A stretch of 64,000 nucleotides of DNA from UBA3210 sp002363635 (GCA_946641515.1 CAMPBT010000001.1:124001-188000), one strand, 5' to 3'; positions 8,808 through 18,362 are shown, numbered from the stretch's first letter. Numbers and translations: made by a program. Notes: a model not told the origin generated them from the letters alone.

Positions 8808-9554
8808 ATGAGAAAAGTAGTTTTAATTACTGGTGGAGCAAAAGGAATTGGTAAAGCTATTGCAGAAATTATGGCATCATCTTCTTATGATGTTGTCATT
8901 AATTATCGTTCTTCTAAAGATGAAGCAGATAAGTTGAAAGATGAATTAGTTTCTAAATACAACGTTAATGTTTTAACTTATCAAGCAGATGTATCAAGTG
9001 AAGAAGAAGTCGATGAGATGGTTTCTTATATTGAAGATAAATTAGGCGGAGTAGATATTTTAGTTAATAATGCTGCTGTTGATTTATCAAATATGTTCCA
9101 CGAAAAGAAAATAGAAGATTTCAAAAAGACTTTAGATATTAATGTTATCGGTGCTTTTATTGTTTCAAAAAGAGTATATAAACATATGTTAGACAATAAA
9201 TGGGGAAGAATTATTAATATTTCTTCAACTAATGGAATTAATACTTATTACCCAATGTGCCTTGAATATGATGCTTCGAAAGCTGCATTAAATTCTTTAA
9301 CACATAATTTGGCGCTTCAATTTGCTCCTTACATTAATGTAAATGCTGTGGCACCAGGATTTATTGGCACAGAAAGTGAACTTGATGGATATGATGAAGA
9401 ATTCTTAAAACTAGAACAAGAAAAGATTTTAGTTGGTAGATACGGCGATCCTAAAGAAGTCGCGAAAGTTGTTAAATTCTTAGCAAGTGATGATGCAAGC
9501 TATATCAATAACACAATAATTAGAGTAGATGGTGGTCAATACGGAAGCAATTAG
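8808..9554 (+). CDS. SDR-family oxidoreductase, FabG-like
   Basis: A 248-aa Rossmann-fold short-chain dehydrogenase. The NAD(P) motif G-G-A-K-G-I-G-K is at residues 8-15, the N-N-A-A motif is near residue 87, and the catalytic Ser plus Y-D-A-S-K are near 140-158. The ending V-D-G-G-Q-Y-G-S-N is typical. The closest functional class is 3-oxoacyl-ACP reductase (FabG), but no fatty-acid synthesis genes surround it and many FabG-like proteins reduce other ketones. It lies 32 bp after EF-P with AAGGTAAG as ribosome site and no separate promoter recognised. Confidence 0.85.
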   Translation: MRKVVLITGGAKGIGKAIAEIMASSSYDVVINYRSSKDEADKLKDELVSKYNVNVLTYQADVSSEEEVDEMVSYIEDKLGGVDILVNNAAVDLSNMFHEKKIEDFKKTLDINVIGAFIVSKRVYKHMLDNKWGRIINISSTNGINTYYPMCLEYDASKAALNSLTHNLALQFAPYINVNAVAPGFIGTESELDGYDEEFLKLEQEKILVGRYGDPKEVAKVVKFLASDDASYINNTIIRVDGGQYGSN

Positions 9555-9568
9555 TCTTCCGTTTTTCT
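9541..9568 (+). terminator. terminator overlapping the 3' end of the SDR gene
   Basis: ACGGAAG (9541-9547) pairs with CTTCCGT (9556-9562), followed by T5. The stop codon is in the loop. Confidence 0.75.
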
Positions 9569-9578
9569 TTATAAAATA

Positions 9579-9651
9579 AAAACTAAGAAGTATTTATGTT
9601 ACCTCTTAGTTTTATCATAAGAAAAGTGGGACTTAATAAAGTTCCTTTTTT
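9579..9651. terminator. two further hairpins between convergent genes
   Basis: AAAACTAAGA (9579-9588) pairs with TCTTAGTTTT (9604-9613), flanked by A-runs and T-runs. GGGACTT then AATA then AAGTTCC (9628-9645) is followed by T6. They can act in both directions. Confidence 0.6.
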
Positions 9652-9658
9652 GATAATT

Positions 9659-10915
9659 TTATTTATTCTTTGCAATCTTACTTAACGCAAGCATAATGCC
9701 GAGCTTACCATATTCTTGAGTAAGTCCGCCTTGCATATATAAAGTGAATGGTTCACATACTGGAGCGTCTGCAGAAAGTTCAATTGTTGAACCTTGAGTA
9801 AAAGAACCTGCTGCCATTACTTCATCAAATGGGTAACCTGGCATTGGTGCAGGTAAGACTCTAACGAATGAATCGATTGGAGAAGATTCTTGGATACCTT
9901 GAGTGAATTTAACAAGGTTTTCTTTATTCTTTAATTCAACTGTTTGAATAATATCTGTTCTTACTTCGTTGTATCTTGGTGAAACACCTTCAAATCCCAT
10001 CTTTTCAAGCATATATGAAGAGAAGATAGCAGTTTTTAATGCGTTTTTAGTAGCAGTAGGTGCCATAAAGATACCTTTAAAGAATGAATTTAATTGATTG
10101 AAGTTTGCGCCTAAATCCTTTCCAATTCCTGGAGCAGTTAGTCTTTCTGCGACCATATGGACTAATTCTTTGTCACCTGCAACGTAACCACCGGTAGTGG
10201 CAACTCCTCCACCTAAGTTTTTCATAAGTGAACCGACACAGATATTTGCCCCGACGTGGCAAGGTTCGTATTCTTCGACTAGTTCACCATAGCAGTTGTC
10301 GACCATAATGATGACATCTTTATTTACTTTTCTAATTGCTTTAATGATTTTTTCAATCTTTGCAATAGTTAATGAATCTCTTTGAGAATAGCCTCTTGAA
10401 CGTTGAATTTCTACTAATTTAACGTTGTTTTCTTTTAATCTAGTAACAATCTTTTCTTCATCAAATTCATTGTTAACTAAATCGATTTGTTCGTATTTTA
10501 CTCCGTTAGCCTTTAATGATTGAGAAGATTCACCGACTAGTCCAATCATTTCAAGTAATGCATCATATGGAGCACCTGTTAAAGAGATCATAGTATCTCC
10601 GTGCTTAAGTAAAGCTGAGAAAGTTAAATATAAAGCGTTTGTACCGGACATGATTTGAGGTCTAACTAATGCATCTTCTGCACCTAAGGTAGTGGCAAAG
10701 ATCTTTTCAAGTTTTTCTCTACCTGCATCGTAGAAACCATATCCATTAATATCTTCAAAATCAGAATATGAAACTTTGTTTTCAATGAATGCTGATAAGA
10801 TTCTATTTGAGTTAATCATACAAATTTCATCTACACGTTCGTAAATTTCTTTTAAATCTTTTTCTGATTGTTTTGCAAGTTCTAATATTTCTTTGTTAAT
10901 TTTATCTAAAACCAT
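9659..10915 (-). CDS. methionine gamma-lyase-family PLP protein (aluminium-resistance-protein type)
   Basis: A 418-aa pyridoxal-phosphate enzyme of the Met_gamma_lyase family found in Bacillota, often mislabelled aluminium resistance protein. Visible features are Y-G-F-Y-D-A-G-R-E-K-L-E near the N-terminus, the cofactor segment M-S-G-T-N-A-L, the D-N-C-Y-G aspartate region, and the PLP lysine in V-G-S-L-M-K-N-L-G-G-G. The C-terminal Q-G-S-T-I-E-L-S-A-D is also typical. Family members are presumed to cleave carbon-sulfur bonds of methionine or cystathionine-like substrates, but the reaction has rarely been tested. It is a single minus-strand gene flanked by terminators. Confidence 0.85.
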   Translation of the reverse strand: MVLDKINKEILELAKQSEKDLKEIYERVDEICMINSNRILSAFIENKVSYSDFEDINGYGFYDAGREKLEKIFATTLGAEDALVRPQIMSGTNALYLTFSALLKHGDTMISLTGAPYDALLEMIGLVGESSQSLKANGVKYEQIDLVNNEFDEEKIVTRLKENNVKLVEIQRSRGYSQRDSLTIAKIEKIIKAIRKVNKDVIIMVDNCYGELVEEYEPCHVGANICVGSLMKNLGGGVATTGGYVAGDKELVHMVAERLTAPGIGKDLGANFNQLNSFFKGIFMAPTATKNALKTAIFSSYMLEKMGFEGVSPRYNEVRTDIIQTVELKNKENLVKFTQGIQESSPIDSFVRVLPAPMPGYPFDEVMAAGSFTQGSTIELSADAPVCEPFTLYMQGGLTQEYGKLGIMLALSKIAKNK

Positions 10916-11082
10916 AGTATTTATACCTCGTTACTAAAAAATAATACCACATTCTTCTTTTATATATATAGAAAAAATTAATCTTAAAAAGAATTAAAAA
11001 TACGCTTTATAAGAAAGATATTTATTTAAAACAAGTATTTGCTGATACTTTTCTTTAAAACGTCTAAAAATGGCTAGAAACT

Positions 11083-11111
11083 AAAAAGAATGAGGCTTTG
11101 GCTCATTCTTT
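11083..11111 (-). terminator. terminator of the mutarotase-GH5 operon
   Basis: AAAGAATGAG (11085-11094) pairs perfectly with CTCATTCTTT (11102-11111). On the minus strand it is followed by T5. The rest of 10916-11121 holds the upstream region of the PLP gene and nothing else recognisable. Confidence 0.8.
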
Positions 11112-11121
11112 AAGTTTGAAA

Positions 11122-12153
11122 TTATAAATATTTAACCATTTCATCGTAAATATCAGCGTAATGGTCATCAATTAGGCCAAAGTCCATTTTCTTATATGAC
11201 CAAAGGGCTCTACCGATTTGATAATGTTCAAAAGCTTCATTAATTTGCATCATCCATACTAAAGTAGAGACAAGGTCAGCTCGGTCAATAACCCCATATT
11301 CTCCGCAGTAAAGTTCAACACCGTTTTCTTTAGCGTAATCGACAGCTTCTTTAAATAGATCGATAAAGAAGTTTGGTTTCTTTAATAATTTGATAGCATC
11401 TTCTGTTTTACCAAGAGTGCCATTAGTTACTGAAGGACAAATAGAAGCAATTTTACGGTATTCTTTGTCAGGAAGCGGATAAGAAATCTTAAAATTTAAA
11501 GGCATTTTTTCCATCCAATATGCACCTTGATGAGTAAAGGCCATAGGTTCGTAGCAGTGAATATTATAAACAATATTTTTATCAGTAGGTTTAGCGTTCC
11601 ATTTAACAGTCTTTACAGAAGAATAACCAACTCCTCCATATAAGATTTTTACAGTAGGACAATTCTTTCTAATTACTTGAATACATCTTAAAGCAAGTTC
11701 ATTCCATGATTCTAAATATGAATAATCAGTAACTTCATTAAGCATTTCAAACATCATCATATTTTGATATGCAGCATATTTTTTTGATAATTTATCCCAA
11801 ATATCTAAGAATAATTCTTTTAGTTCTTCATTTTCGAAAAATGATGAAGAATAGTTTTTATCATCAAAACTATATCCAGGTGCTTTATGTAAATCTAAGA
11901 CGACATTTAGACCATGTTTTTTACACCACTGCAAGCATAAATCTATATAGTGATAACCTATTTCACGTTCTTTCTTTTCTTTTTCGTCATAGATATTTTC
12001 AAAATCAACTGGAAGACGAAGATGGTCACATCCCATTTCTTTAATTCTCTCGATATCTTCTTCAGTAATGAATGTGTCTAAATGTTCTTTAGTAAGTTTT
12101 CCTTGACTTAACCAACCACCTAAGTTGATTCCTTTTTTAAATCCTTCTAACAT
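11122..12153 (-). CDS. glycoside hydrolase family 5, cytoplasmic
   Basis: A 343-aa GH5 (beta/alpha)8 hydrolase. G-I-N-L-G-G-W-L starts the fold, H-L-R-L-P-V-D follows, the acid/base is Glu140 in F-E-M-L-N-E-V, H-C-Y-E-P is near 199, and the nucleophile is Glu285 in C-G-E-Y-G. There is no signal peptide, so it should act on imported oligosaccharides. GH5 members cleave beta-1,4- or beta-1,3-glucans, and N-L-G-G-W-L also occurs in exo-1,3-glucanases, so the linkage is open. The start overlaps the mutarotase stop by 7 bp and AGGAGG precedes it, showing translational coupling in the GH1-mutarotase-GH5 operon. Confidence 0.85.
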   Translation of the reverse strand: MLEGFKKGINLGGWLSQGKLTKEHLDTFITEEDIERIKEMGCDHLRLPVDFENIYDEKEKKEREIGYHYIDLCLQWCKKHGLNVVLDLHKAPGYSFDDKNYSSSFFENEELKELFLDIWDKLSKKYAAYQNMMMFEMLNEVTDYSYLESWNELALRCIQVIRKNCPTVKILYGGVGYSSVKTVKWNAKPTDKNIVYNIHCYEPMAFTHQGAYWMEKMPLNFKISYPLPDKEYRKIASICPSVTNGTLGKTEDAIKLLKKPNFFIDLFKEAVDYAKENGVELYCGEYGVIDRADLVSTLVWMMQINEAFEHYQIGRALWSYKKMDFGLIDDHYADIYDEMVKYL

Positions 12154-13160
12154 TCTTTCTCCTCCTTATTGAATGTGTAAGTTATTTCTTCATGATATTT
12201 TTGACCTTTCTTAAGGACATCTAATTTATCTTTTAAGAATGGACTATTAATTGTATTTGGATGATACATAGCTTCTAAACATACTGCGTTATATGGACGT
12301 GCTATTTTGTTGTTATTCATTATTTCTTCGCCTACATAATTACAAGTGTAAATTACTACTACTGGATAAGTAGTTTTAATGCTTAATGATCTATTTGAAA
12401 CAGGGTCTAATAAATAAATTTGTTCTTTGTTTTTATTAACTTCATCAAAGATGTAAGGGAAGTCGTATCCATTGGTATTATTAATAATTTCTTTATTGAA
12501 GAGATTATCTTTAATAGCGTGCATATTTTTAAAAGAATAAATAGGTGAACAAGATATAATTTCTTGAGGAATTAATTTTTCTATTCTTTCCATCTTAGAA
12601 GCATTAATAAATAATTGATGTTCTAAAATATTATTTTTAGCATTACCACTTAAATTGAAATAAGTGTGGTTAGATAAATTTAGTAATGTATCTTGATCGC
12701 AAGTTGCGTCATATTCAAGATTTAAAACATTATTATTCTTATACAAAGTATAAGAAACTTTTAAATCTAGATTGCCTGGATACCCTGATTCTTTGTCGAC
12801 TGAGTAATAAGAAAATATTATTTTTATGTAGTCTTCAGTTTCTTCTTTTTGAGAAGAAAATTCTTTAAAAGCAAGAGAAGAAGATCCTCCATGTAGACCA
12901 TTAGGATCACTTGATTCAATGACATAATCTTTATTATTTAAAGAGAATTTAGAAGAAGAAATTCTTCCTCCGGTTCTTCCGATTGTTTTACCAAAATAAG
13001 AATTATCATAAGGAAATTCATCTTTGTTTTTAGTTGTATAAACAATGGATTCTTGAAGACCATTTTTATCTAGAGTTTTTATATCGTAGATAGATGCTCC
13101 AACATTACATAAAGTAACTTTAGTGCCTAAATTATTTTCAATATCAATAAAAGTTAACAT
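12147..13160 (-). CDS. galM: aldose 1-epimerase (mutarotase)
   Basis: A 337-aa galactose-mutarotase-like protein that interconverts alpha and beta anomers of aldoses. Family signs are G-K-T-I-G-R-T-G-G-R-I, the catalytic histidine in N-H-T-Y-F-N-L-S-G, and the late glutamate in A-V-C-L-E-A-M-Y-H-P. A longer frame opens upstream, but ATG 13160 has AGGGGA 7 bp before it and lies one base after the GH1 stop, so this start is preferred. In this operon it would convert the beta-glucose released by the hydrolases. Close paralogues act on other hexoses, so galM is a family label. Confidence 0.85.
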   Translation of the reverse strand: MLTFIDIENNLGTKVTLCNVGASIYDIKTLDKNGLQESIVYTTKNKDEFPYDNSYFGKTIGRTGGRISSSKFSLNNKDYVIESSDPNGLHGGSSSLAFKEFSSQKEETEDYIKIIFSYYSVDKESGYPGNLDLKVSYTLYKNNNVLNLEYDATCDQDTLLNLSNHTYFNLSGNAKNNILEHQLFINASKMERIEKLIPQEIISCSPIYSFKNMHAIKDNLFNKEIINNTNGYDFPYIFDEVNKNKEQIYLLDPVSNRSLSIKTTYPVVVIYTCNYVGEEIMNNNKIARPYNAVCLEAMYHPNTINSPFLKDKLDVLKKGQKYHEEITYTFNKEEKEC

Positions 13161-13161
13161 A

Positions 13162-14505
13162 TTAAATCCCCTTATTTTTAATAATATTTTGATAATGGAA
13201 GAAGGAATCTTTTTTGATTCTTTCATTATTTGAATAATTAATATAAACTAGACCAAAGCGTTTAGATAGTCCATTGTTCCATTCGAAATTGTCGAGTAAT
13301 GACCAATAATAATATCCTCTTAAATCTATTTCTTTTGATACTTTATCTAATTCTTTTAAATATTCATTAATATATTCAATTCTTTCTTCATCATGAACCT
13401 TATTATCTTTACTTAAAATATCGTCATTACAATATCCATTTTCAGAAATTGCAATAGGGTGTTTATATCTTTCGTAAAGGTATTTAGGACCATAATATAG
13501 AGTAGAAGGAATTACTTGTAACCAAGGAACGTTTCCTGTTTTATAACCTTTACTCATATCAGCAATTTTTAAGTTATTGTTTTCATCTAAAGAAGCATAA
13601 GTTCCTGTGTAGAAATTATAATAAATAATGTCTATTTTTTGGGAAATTAGTTCTAAATCACCTTCTTTAATATCGGGTAAAATATCTTTAAAATCTTCGT
13701 AATAATTCTTAGGGTAATTTCCAAAAATAATTGGGTCTAAATAGATAGGAGTTTGGTTAACAAATTCTCCATTCTTATCTAAATAAAACATTGCTTCATA
13801 ACATTTTTTATATAGTAAATCATCTTTAGTTATAGGAATTAATGGTCTCATACATGGCGCAATACCTATAAAAGAAGAAGGAACATTTTTTCTTATGACT
13901 TTAACTGCTGTACCATGCATTAATAATAAGTTATGAACACAAACTAATAAGTCTTTAGTACTTAATTTTAATCCTGGTGCATGTACTCCATACATATGTC
14001 CTAAAGTAAGAATTACTTGAGGCTCATTGACAGTAATAAATTCGTTAGTATAAGGAGATAATGCTTTAGTAATAACATCGACATATTTTTCAAAATAAGA
14101 AACGATGTCACGGTTTAAAAAACCACCTTTATCTTGAATCCATTGAGGTAAATCCCAATGATATAAAGTGATTAATGGTTTAATACCATTACTTACTAAT
14201 TCTTTACATAAAGAGATATAATATTGAATGCCTTTTTCATTAGGATTATTATTTTCATCTATTACTCTAGTCCAGGCAATACTAAAACGATAAGAAGAAA
14301 CTCCAAGTTCTTTTAATAATTTTACGTCTTCTTTGTATTTATAATATGATAAAGCACATGTTGATCCGTCAGTAGAATCATCAATGTTACCTTTGATTTT
14401 AGTAAAATTATCCCAGATTGAAGGGACTTTGTTATCTACGTTAGGTGCGCCTTCAATTTGATAAGAAGCTGTAGCGCATCCAAAGACAAAATTCTTATTA
14501 AACAT
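13162..14505 (-). CDS. beta-glucosidase, glycoside hydrolase family 1 (non-phospho type)
   Basis: A 447-aa cytoplasmic GH1 enzyme. The acid/base is Glu161 in F-I-T-V-N-E-P and the nucleophile is Glu355 in I-S-E-N-G-Y. The C-terminal D-N-F-E-W-N-N-G-L-S-K-R-F-G pattern is that of true beta-glucosidases. The Ser/Lys/Tyr phosphate-binding pattern of 6-phospho enzymes is missing, which agrees with the ABC importer and phosphorylase rather than a PTS. GGAGG lies 5 bp before ATG 14505; the earlier in-frame TTG falls in the ribosome site. It is the first gene of the GH1-mutarotase-GH5 operon. Likely role: removal of terminal glucose from cellobiose and cello-oligosaccharides. Confidence 0.9.
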   Translation of the reverse strand: MFNKNFVFGCATASYQIEGAPNVDNKVPSIWDNFTKIKGNIDDSTDGSTCALSYYKYKEDVKLLKELGVSSYRFSIAWTRVIDENNNPNEKGIQYYISLCKELVSNGIKPLITLYHWDLPQWIQDKGGFLNRDIVSYFEKYVDVITKALSPYTNEFITVNEPQVILTLGHMYGVHAPGLKLSTKDLLVCVHNLLLMHGTAVKVIRKNVPSSFIGIAPCMRPLIPITKDDLLYKKCYEAMFYLDKNGEFVNQTPIYLDPIIFGNYPKNYYEDFKDILPDIKEGDLELISQKIDIIYYNFYTGTYASLDENNNLKIADMSKGYKTGNVPWLQVIPSTLYYGPKYLYERYKHPIAISENGYCNDDILSKDNKVHDEERIEYINEYLKELDKVSKEIDLRGYYYWSLLDNFEWNNGLSKRFGLVYINYSNNERIKKDSFFHYQNIIKNKGI

Positions 14506-14524
14506 AATTTCCTCCAAATAAAAT

Positions 14525-14555
14525 GGGGCAATGTTGCCATTGTCCCGTTTATTTA
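14525..14555 (-). terminator. hairpin between the LacI-type regulator and GH1
   Basis: GGGGCAATG (14525-14533) and CATTGTCCC (14538-14546) form a GC-rich stem. On the minus strand the hairpin is followed by ATTTTATTT. It may be an attenuator or a partial terminator after the regulator gene. Confidence 0.55.
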
Positions 14556-14568
14556 TTAATTATGGCAA

Positions 14569-15579
14569 TTAATTAATTTTTTTAACTGTTTCACCTTTTT
14601 GCATATAACCTTTAACAGAAATACGTTCTGGTAGAGAAGTTTTTGGATTTTCAATTAAGTCAATTAATTTTCTTGCTGCTTGAATTCCAATTTCTGAAGA
14701 GTTTTGTACATATGTAGTTAAGACTGGACGAAGTAATCTAGAAAGTTTAATGCCATCATAACCGACAATAGAGATATCTTCAGGAATTCTTAAACCATGT
14801 TTTTCAATTTCAGTGATGCCACCTAAAAGAGAATAGTCATCTGGATACATAATAACTGTTGGTCTATCAGGAAGTTCGAGTAATTCTCTTGTAGCTTTGC
14901 CTGATACTTGAGGAATATGATATGCACCTTGTTTGATATATTCTTCTTTTACTGGAACGTTATGAATTGCACATGCTCTATAAAATGAAGTGACACGTTT
15001 TTGAGTAACTGATGTGTCATCACCTTGAATGAAGGCAATTTTCTTATGTCCGTTTTCTACTAAATAAGAAATGATATCTTGAATACCTTGGACGTTATCT
15101 GAATCTACTGATGATTTGTCATTGAAATCATAGTCAATAGTAACTGTAGGAAGACTGCTATCTACTAATTTGATAACTTCAGGATCTTTAAAATCGACAG
15201 AAGCAATAATTACTCCATCAACATTTCTATATTTAGCATGTTCATAGAAAGTTAAATTATTGTTTGAAAAATGGTGAGAAATGAAGGTGATATCATAACC
15301 ATTCTTTTCTGCTTCATCTTTGATTGAGTTAAGAATAGTAGAGAAATATTCGTGTTCTAAACCAGATGATGTTTTATCGACAAAAAGAACTCCAATATTG
15401 TAGCTTCTATTTGTTTTTAAAAGTCTTGCAGAAGCATTAGGAACATATCCCATTTCTTTTGCAACTTGCTGTACATATTCGATTGTTTTTTGGCTTAAAT
15501 CAGATTTGCCACTTAAAGCTTTTGAAACTGATGCAATTGATAATCCACAAGATTCTGCAATATCCTTAATTTTAACCAT
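14569..15579 (-). CDS. LacI-family transcriptional repressor
   Basis: A 336-aa regulator. The N-terminal helix-turn-helix reads I-K-D-I-A-E-S-C-G-L-S-I-A-S-V-S-K-A-L, followed by the hinge helix region with N-A-S-A-R-L-L, and then a periplasmic-binding-protein-like effector domain with E-H-E-Y-F-S-T-I-L and P-E-D-I-S-I-V-G-Y-D. It sits between the GH1-mutarotase-GH5 operon and the divergent GH94 gene. LacI-like operators with a central CG occur at its own promoter, before GH94 and before the importer operon, so it very likely controls all of them. The inducer is probably cellobiose or a related beta-glucan fragment (inference). Confidence 0.9.
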   Translation of the reverse strand: MVKIKDIAESCGLSIASVSKALSGKSDLSQKTIEYVQQVAKEMGYVPNASARLLKTNRSYNIGVLFVDKTSSGLEHEYFSTILNSIKDEAEKNGYDITFISHHFSNNNLTFYEHAKYRNVDGVIIASVDFKDPEVIKLVDSSLPTVTIDYDFNDKSSVDSDNVQGIQDIISYLVENGHKKIAFIQGDDTSVTQKRVTSFYRACAIHNVPVKEEYIKQGAYHIPQVSGKATRELLELPDRPTVIMYPDDYSLLGGITEIEKHGLRIPEDISIVGYDGIKLSRLLRPVLTTYVQNSSEIGIQAARKLIDLIENPKTSLPERISVKGYMQKGETVKKIN

Positions 15580-15603
15580 AAATTCCTCACACTTTTATCG
15601 TTA

Positions 15604-15661
15604 CCCTTAATCGTTTAAGGGTCCTTAATTTAATAATAAGTGCCAAAAGCATAAAAGTCAA
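15604..15661 (-). promoter_or_regulatory. promoter and autoregulatory operator of the LacI-type gene
   Basis: On the minus strand TTGACT (15661-15656) and TATTAT (15638-15633) are 17 bp apart. Immediately downstream, 15604-15621 is CCCTTAA-TCGT-TTAAGGG, with perfect 7-bp arms around a central CG, placed where a repressor would block the start of transcription. Confidence 0.75.
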
Positions 15662-15738
15662 CCGATTAAAGAGCATTTATAAAATAAAAAAATACAATTT
15701 TTATAGCAAAGCTATAATATATGAAAAAATTATCTTAC

Positions 15739-15750
15739 TAAAACGTTTGA
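15739..15750. promoter_or_regulatory. additional LacI-type half-conserved site
   Basis: TAAAACGTTTGA shares the AAACGTTT core with the other operators. It lies between the divergent regulator and GH94 promoters. The rest of 15622-15852 is AT-rich and holds no other recognised signal. Confidence 0.45.
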
Positions 15751-15852
15751 CTAAGATATAAGATTTCAAATCCTTTAAATCTGTCAAGTTATTTCAAAAA
15801 TAATAATTTTTTCACTGTAAATGCACAGAAAACTTATTTTTATGCTTAAAAT

Positions 15853-15910
15853 TGATTGCTTTATTATGAAATTTAGATATAATTTAATTAGGTAACCTTA
15901 AACGTTTTCG
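15853..15910 (+). promoter_or_regulatory. GH94 promoter with LacI-type operator
   Basis: TATAAT is at 15878-15883, with TTGATT at 15853-15858 (19 bp spacing) or TTGCTT at 15856-15861 (16 bp spacing) as -35. The operator CCTTAAACGTTTTCG (15896-15910) covers the predicted start of transcription. Confidence 0.7.
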
Positions 15911-15938
15911 TAAATGTGACGAAAGGAAATAGAAAATT

Positions 15939-18362
15939 ATGAAATTTGGACATTTTGATGACAGTAAAAGAGAGTATGTAATTACCGATTACAACACACC
16001 TCTACCTTGGATTAATTATTTTGGACAAGATGGTTTCTTTTCTTTAATGAGTAATACTTGTGGAGGATATATGTTCTACAAGGATGCGAAGTTAAGACGT
16101 ATTACTAGATTTAGATATAATAATGTTCCTCGTGATTTTGGAGGTAGATATTATTACATCAATGATAATGGTACTATTTGGAACCCAGGGTTCTTACCAT
16201 TAAAAACTAAACTTGATTCTTATAAATGTCGTCATGGCATGGGATATAGTATTTTTGAATCAGAAAAGAATAAATTAAATGCTGAATTATTATGCTTTGT
16301 TCCACTTAAAGATTTATGTGAAATTAATATGCTTACTTTGAAAAATGATTCAAATGAAGTTAAACATATTACTTTACATGGTGTTATTGAATGGTGTTTA
16401 TGGAATGCAGTGGATGATCAAACTAATTTCCAAAGAAACTGGAATATTGGTGAAGTAGAAATTGATGAATCAACTATCTACCATAAAACAGAATATAGAG
16501 AAAGAAGAAATCATTATGCTTTCTCTCATACAAATATTCCTCATGATGGATATGATTCAGATTTGGATACATGGATGGGATTATATAATTCTTATAGAGA
16601 TCCAAAAGCTGTTATGGAAGCAACTTCATATCAAAGTAAAGCTTCTGGATGGGCACCTATTGCATCTCATATGTTTAAATTCGATTTAAAACCAGGTGAA
16701 GAAAAGACAATTATTTTCCAAATTGGTTATGTCGAAAATGAAGAAGATAAGAAATTTGAAAAATTATCAGTAATCAATAAAGAAAAAGCATATGAATTAC
16801 AAAAGAAATATGCAACTAAAGAACAAGTTGAAAAAGCATTTGAAGAATTAAAAGAAAAATGGATTAACTTACTTTCAACTTTACATGTTGAATCAGATAA
16901 TCCTAAGTTTGATAGAATGGTCAATATTTGGAACCAATATCAATGTATGGCAACATTCAATATGTCACGTTCTGCTTCATATTATGAATCAGGTACTGGT
17001 AGAGGTATGGGATTTAGAGATTCTTGCCAAGACTTATTTGGTTTCTTACATTTAATTCCAGAGAAATCTAGAGAAAGAATTAAAGATATTGCATCAATTC
17101 AATTTAAAGATGGTTCTACTTACCATCAATATCAACCATTAACTAAACGTGGTAATGCTGATATCGGTGGAGGATTCAATGATGATCCATTATGGTTAAT
17201 TGCAGCAGTAGCACAGTACATTAAAGAAACTGGAGATTATTCAATTTTAAATGATCCTACTCCATTTAATAATGAAGAAGGTTCAGAAGTTCCACTTCTT
17301 GATCACTTAAGAGCATCATTTAATTTCATTGTTACTCATAAAGGTCCACATAACTTACCTTTAATTGGTCGAGCGGACTGGAATGACTGCTTGAATTTAA
17401 ACTGTTTCTCAAAAACACCAGGTGAATCTTTCCAAACTGCATCTAACTTTGATTCTGGCAAGGCTGAATCAGTATTTATCGCTGGTATGTTTGTTTTATA
17501 TGGCAATGAATTTGCAGAGATCTTAAAACATATTGGTAACAATGATGAAGCTAATAAAGTATTAGAAGAAGTTAAGGTAGTTGAAGAGGCAACTATTAAA
17601 TATGGATGGGACGGAAACTGGTTTACTAGAGCATATGATGCTTTTGGTAATAAAGTTGGTTCAAAAGAATGTAAAGATGGCCAAATTTTCATTGAACCAC
17701 AAGGTTTCTGTACTATGGCAAGAATTGGAGAAAAATTAGGATATGGTAAGAAAGCACTAGATTCAGTAGAAAAGATTTTAACTAATGATTATGGAGTTGA
17801 ATTATTATATCCAACATACAAGGAATATCATGTAGAACTCGGTGAAGTTTCTTCTTATCCTCCAGGATATAAAGAAAATGGATCAGTTTTCTGTCATAAC
17901 AATCCTTGGATAGTAATTGCAAATACTGTTATTGGAGATAACGAAAGAGCATTTGATATTTATAGAAAGAATTGTCCTGCATATTTAGAAGATGTTTCAG
18001 AAATTCATAAGACAGAACCTTATGTATATTCTCAAACTATTGCAGGTAGAGATGCTCAAAATTATGGTGAAGCTAAGAACTCTTGGTTAACTGGTACTGC
18101 TTCTTGGACAATGGTCGCAGCCTCACAAGCACTTCTTGGTATTAAACCAGACTATGATGGATTAAAGATTGATCCACATCTACCAAAAGAAATTAAACAT
18201 GCACATGTAACTCGTATTTTTAGAGGTGTTAAATATGATATTGAAATCATTAATAATGCATCTAATAAATATCAGATGTTTGTAAACAATACGCTAGTAA
18301 AGGGTAATGTAATTCCATTTAATAAAGTAGACGATGTTATTAAAGTAAAAGTCGAATTATAG
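15939..18362 (+). CDS. GH94 glycoside phosphorylase, probably cellobiose phosphorylase
   Basis: An 807-aa family 94 phosphorylase, the usual length for cellobiose phosphorylase. It opens with M-K-F-G-H-F-D-D and R-E-Y-V-I-T-D-Y-N-T-P, characteristic of the cellobiose branch. The catalytic acid is Asp483 in A-D-W-N-D-C-L-N, preceded by a phosphate/sugar-binding region with G-R-G-M-G-F-R-D-S-C-Q-D. It splits cellobiose with phosphate into glucose and glucose 1-phosphate, saving ATP. It has no signal peptide. The gene is divergent from the LacI regulator, has an operator at its promoter and a strong terminator. Laminaribiose-type specificity cannot be excluded. Confidence 0.88.
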   Translation: MKFGHFDDSKREYVITDYNTPLPWINYFGQDGFFSLMSNTCGGYMFYKDAKLRRITRFRYNNVPRDFGGRYYYINDNGTIWNPGFLPLKTKLDSYKCRHGMGYSIFESEKNKLNAELLCFVPLKDLCEINMLTLKNDSNEVKHITLHGVIEWCLWNAVDDQTNFQRNWNIGEVEIDESTIYHKTEYRERRNHYAFSHTNIPHDGYDSDLDTWMGLYNSYRDPKAVMEATSYQSKASGWAPIASHMFKFDLKPGEEKTIIFQIGYVENEEDKKFEKLSVINKEKAYELQKKYATKEQVEKAFEELKEKWINLLSTLHVESDNPKFDRMVNIWNQYQCMATFNMSRSASYYESGTGRGMGFRDSCQDLFGFLHLIPEKSRERIKDIASIQFKDGSTYHQYQPLTKRGNADIGGGFNDDPLWLIAAVAQYIKETGDYSILNDPTPFNNEEGSEVPLLDHLRASFNFIVTHKGPHNLPLIGRADWNDCLNLNCFSKTPGESFQTASNFDSGKAESVFIAGMFVLYGNEFAEILKHIGNNDEANKVLEEVKVVEEATIKYGWDGNWFTRAYDAFGNKVGSKECKDGQIFIEPQGFCTMARIGEKLGYGKKALDSVEKILTNDYGVELLYPTYKEYHVELGEVSSYPPGYKENGSVFCHNNPWIVIANTVIGDNERAFDIYRKNCPAYLEDVSEIHKTEPYVYSQTIAGRDAQNYGEAKNSWLTGTASWTMVAASQALLGIKPDYDGLKIDPHLPKEIKHAHVTRIFRGVKYDIEIINNASNKYQMFVNNTLVKGNVIPFNKVDDVIKVKVEL

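Noticed and set aside
13162..14505. 6-phospho-beta-glucosidase
   Set aside because: The phosphate-binding C-terminal pattern is absent and the D-N-F-E-W pattern of non-phospho enzymes is present; uptake is by ABC transport, not PTS.
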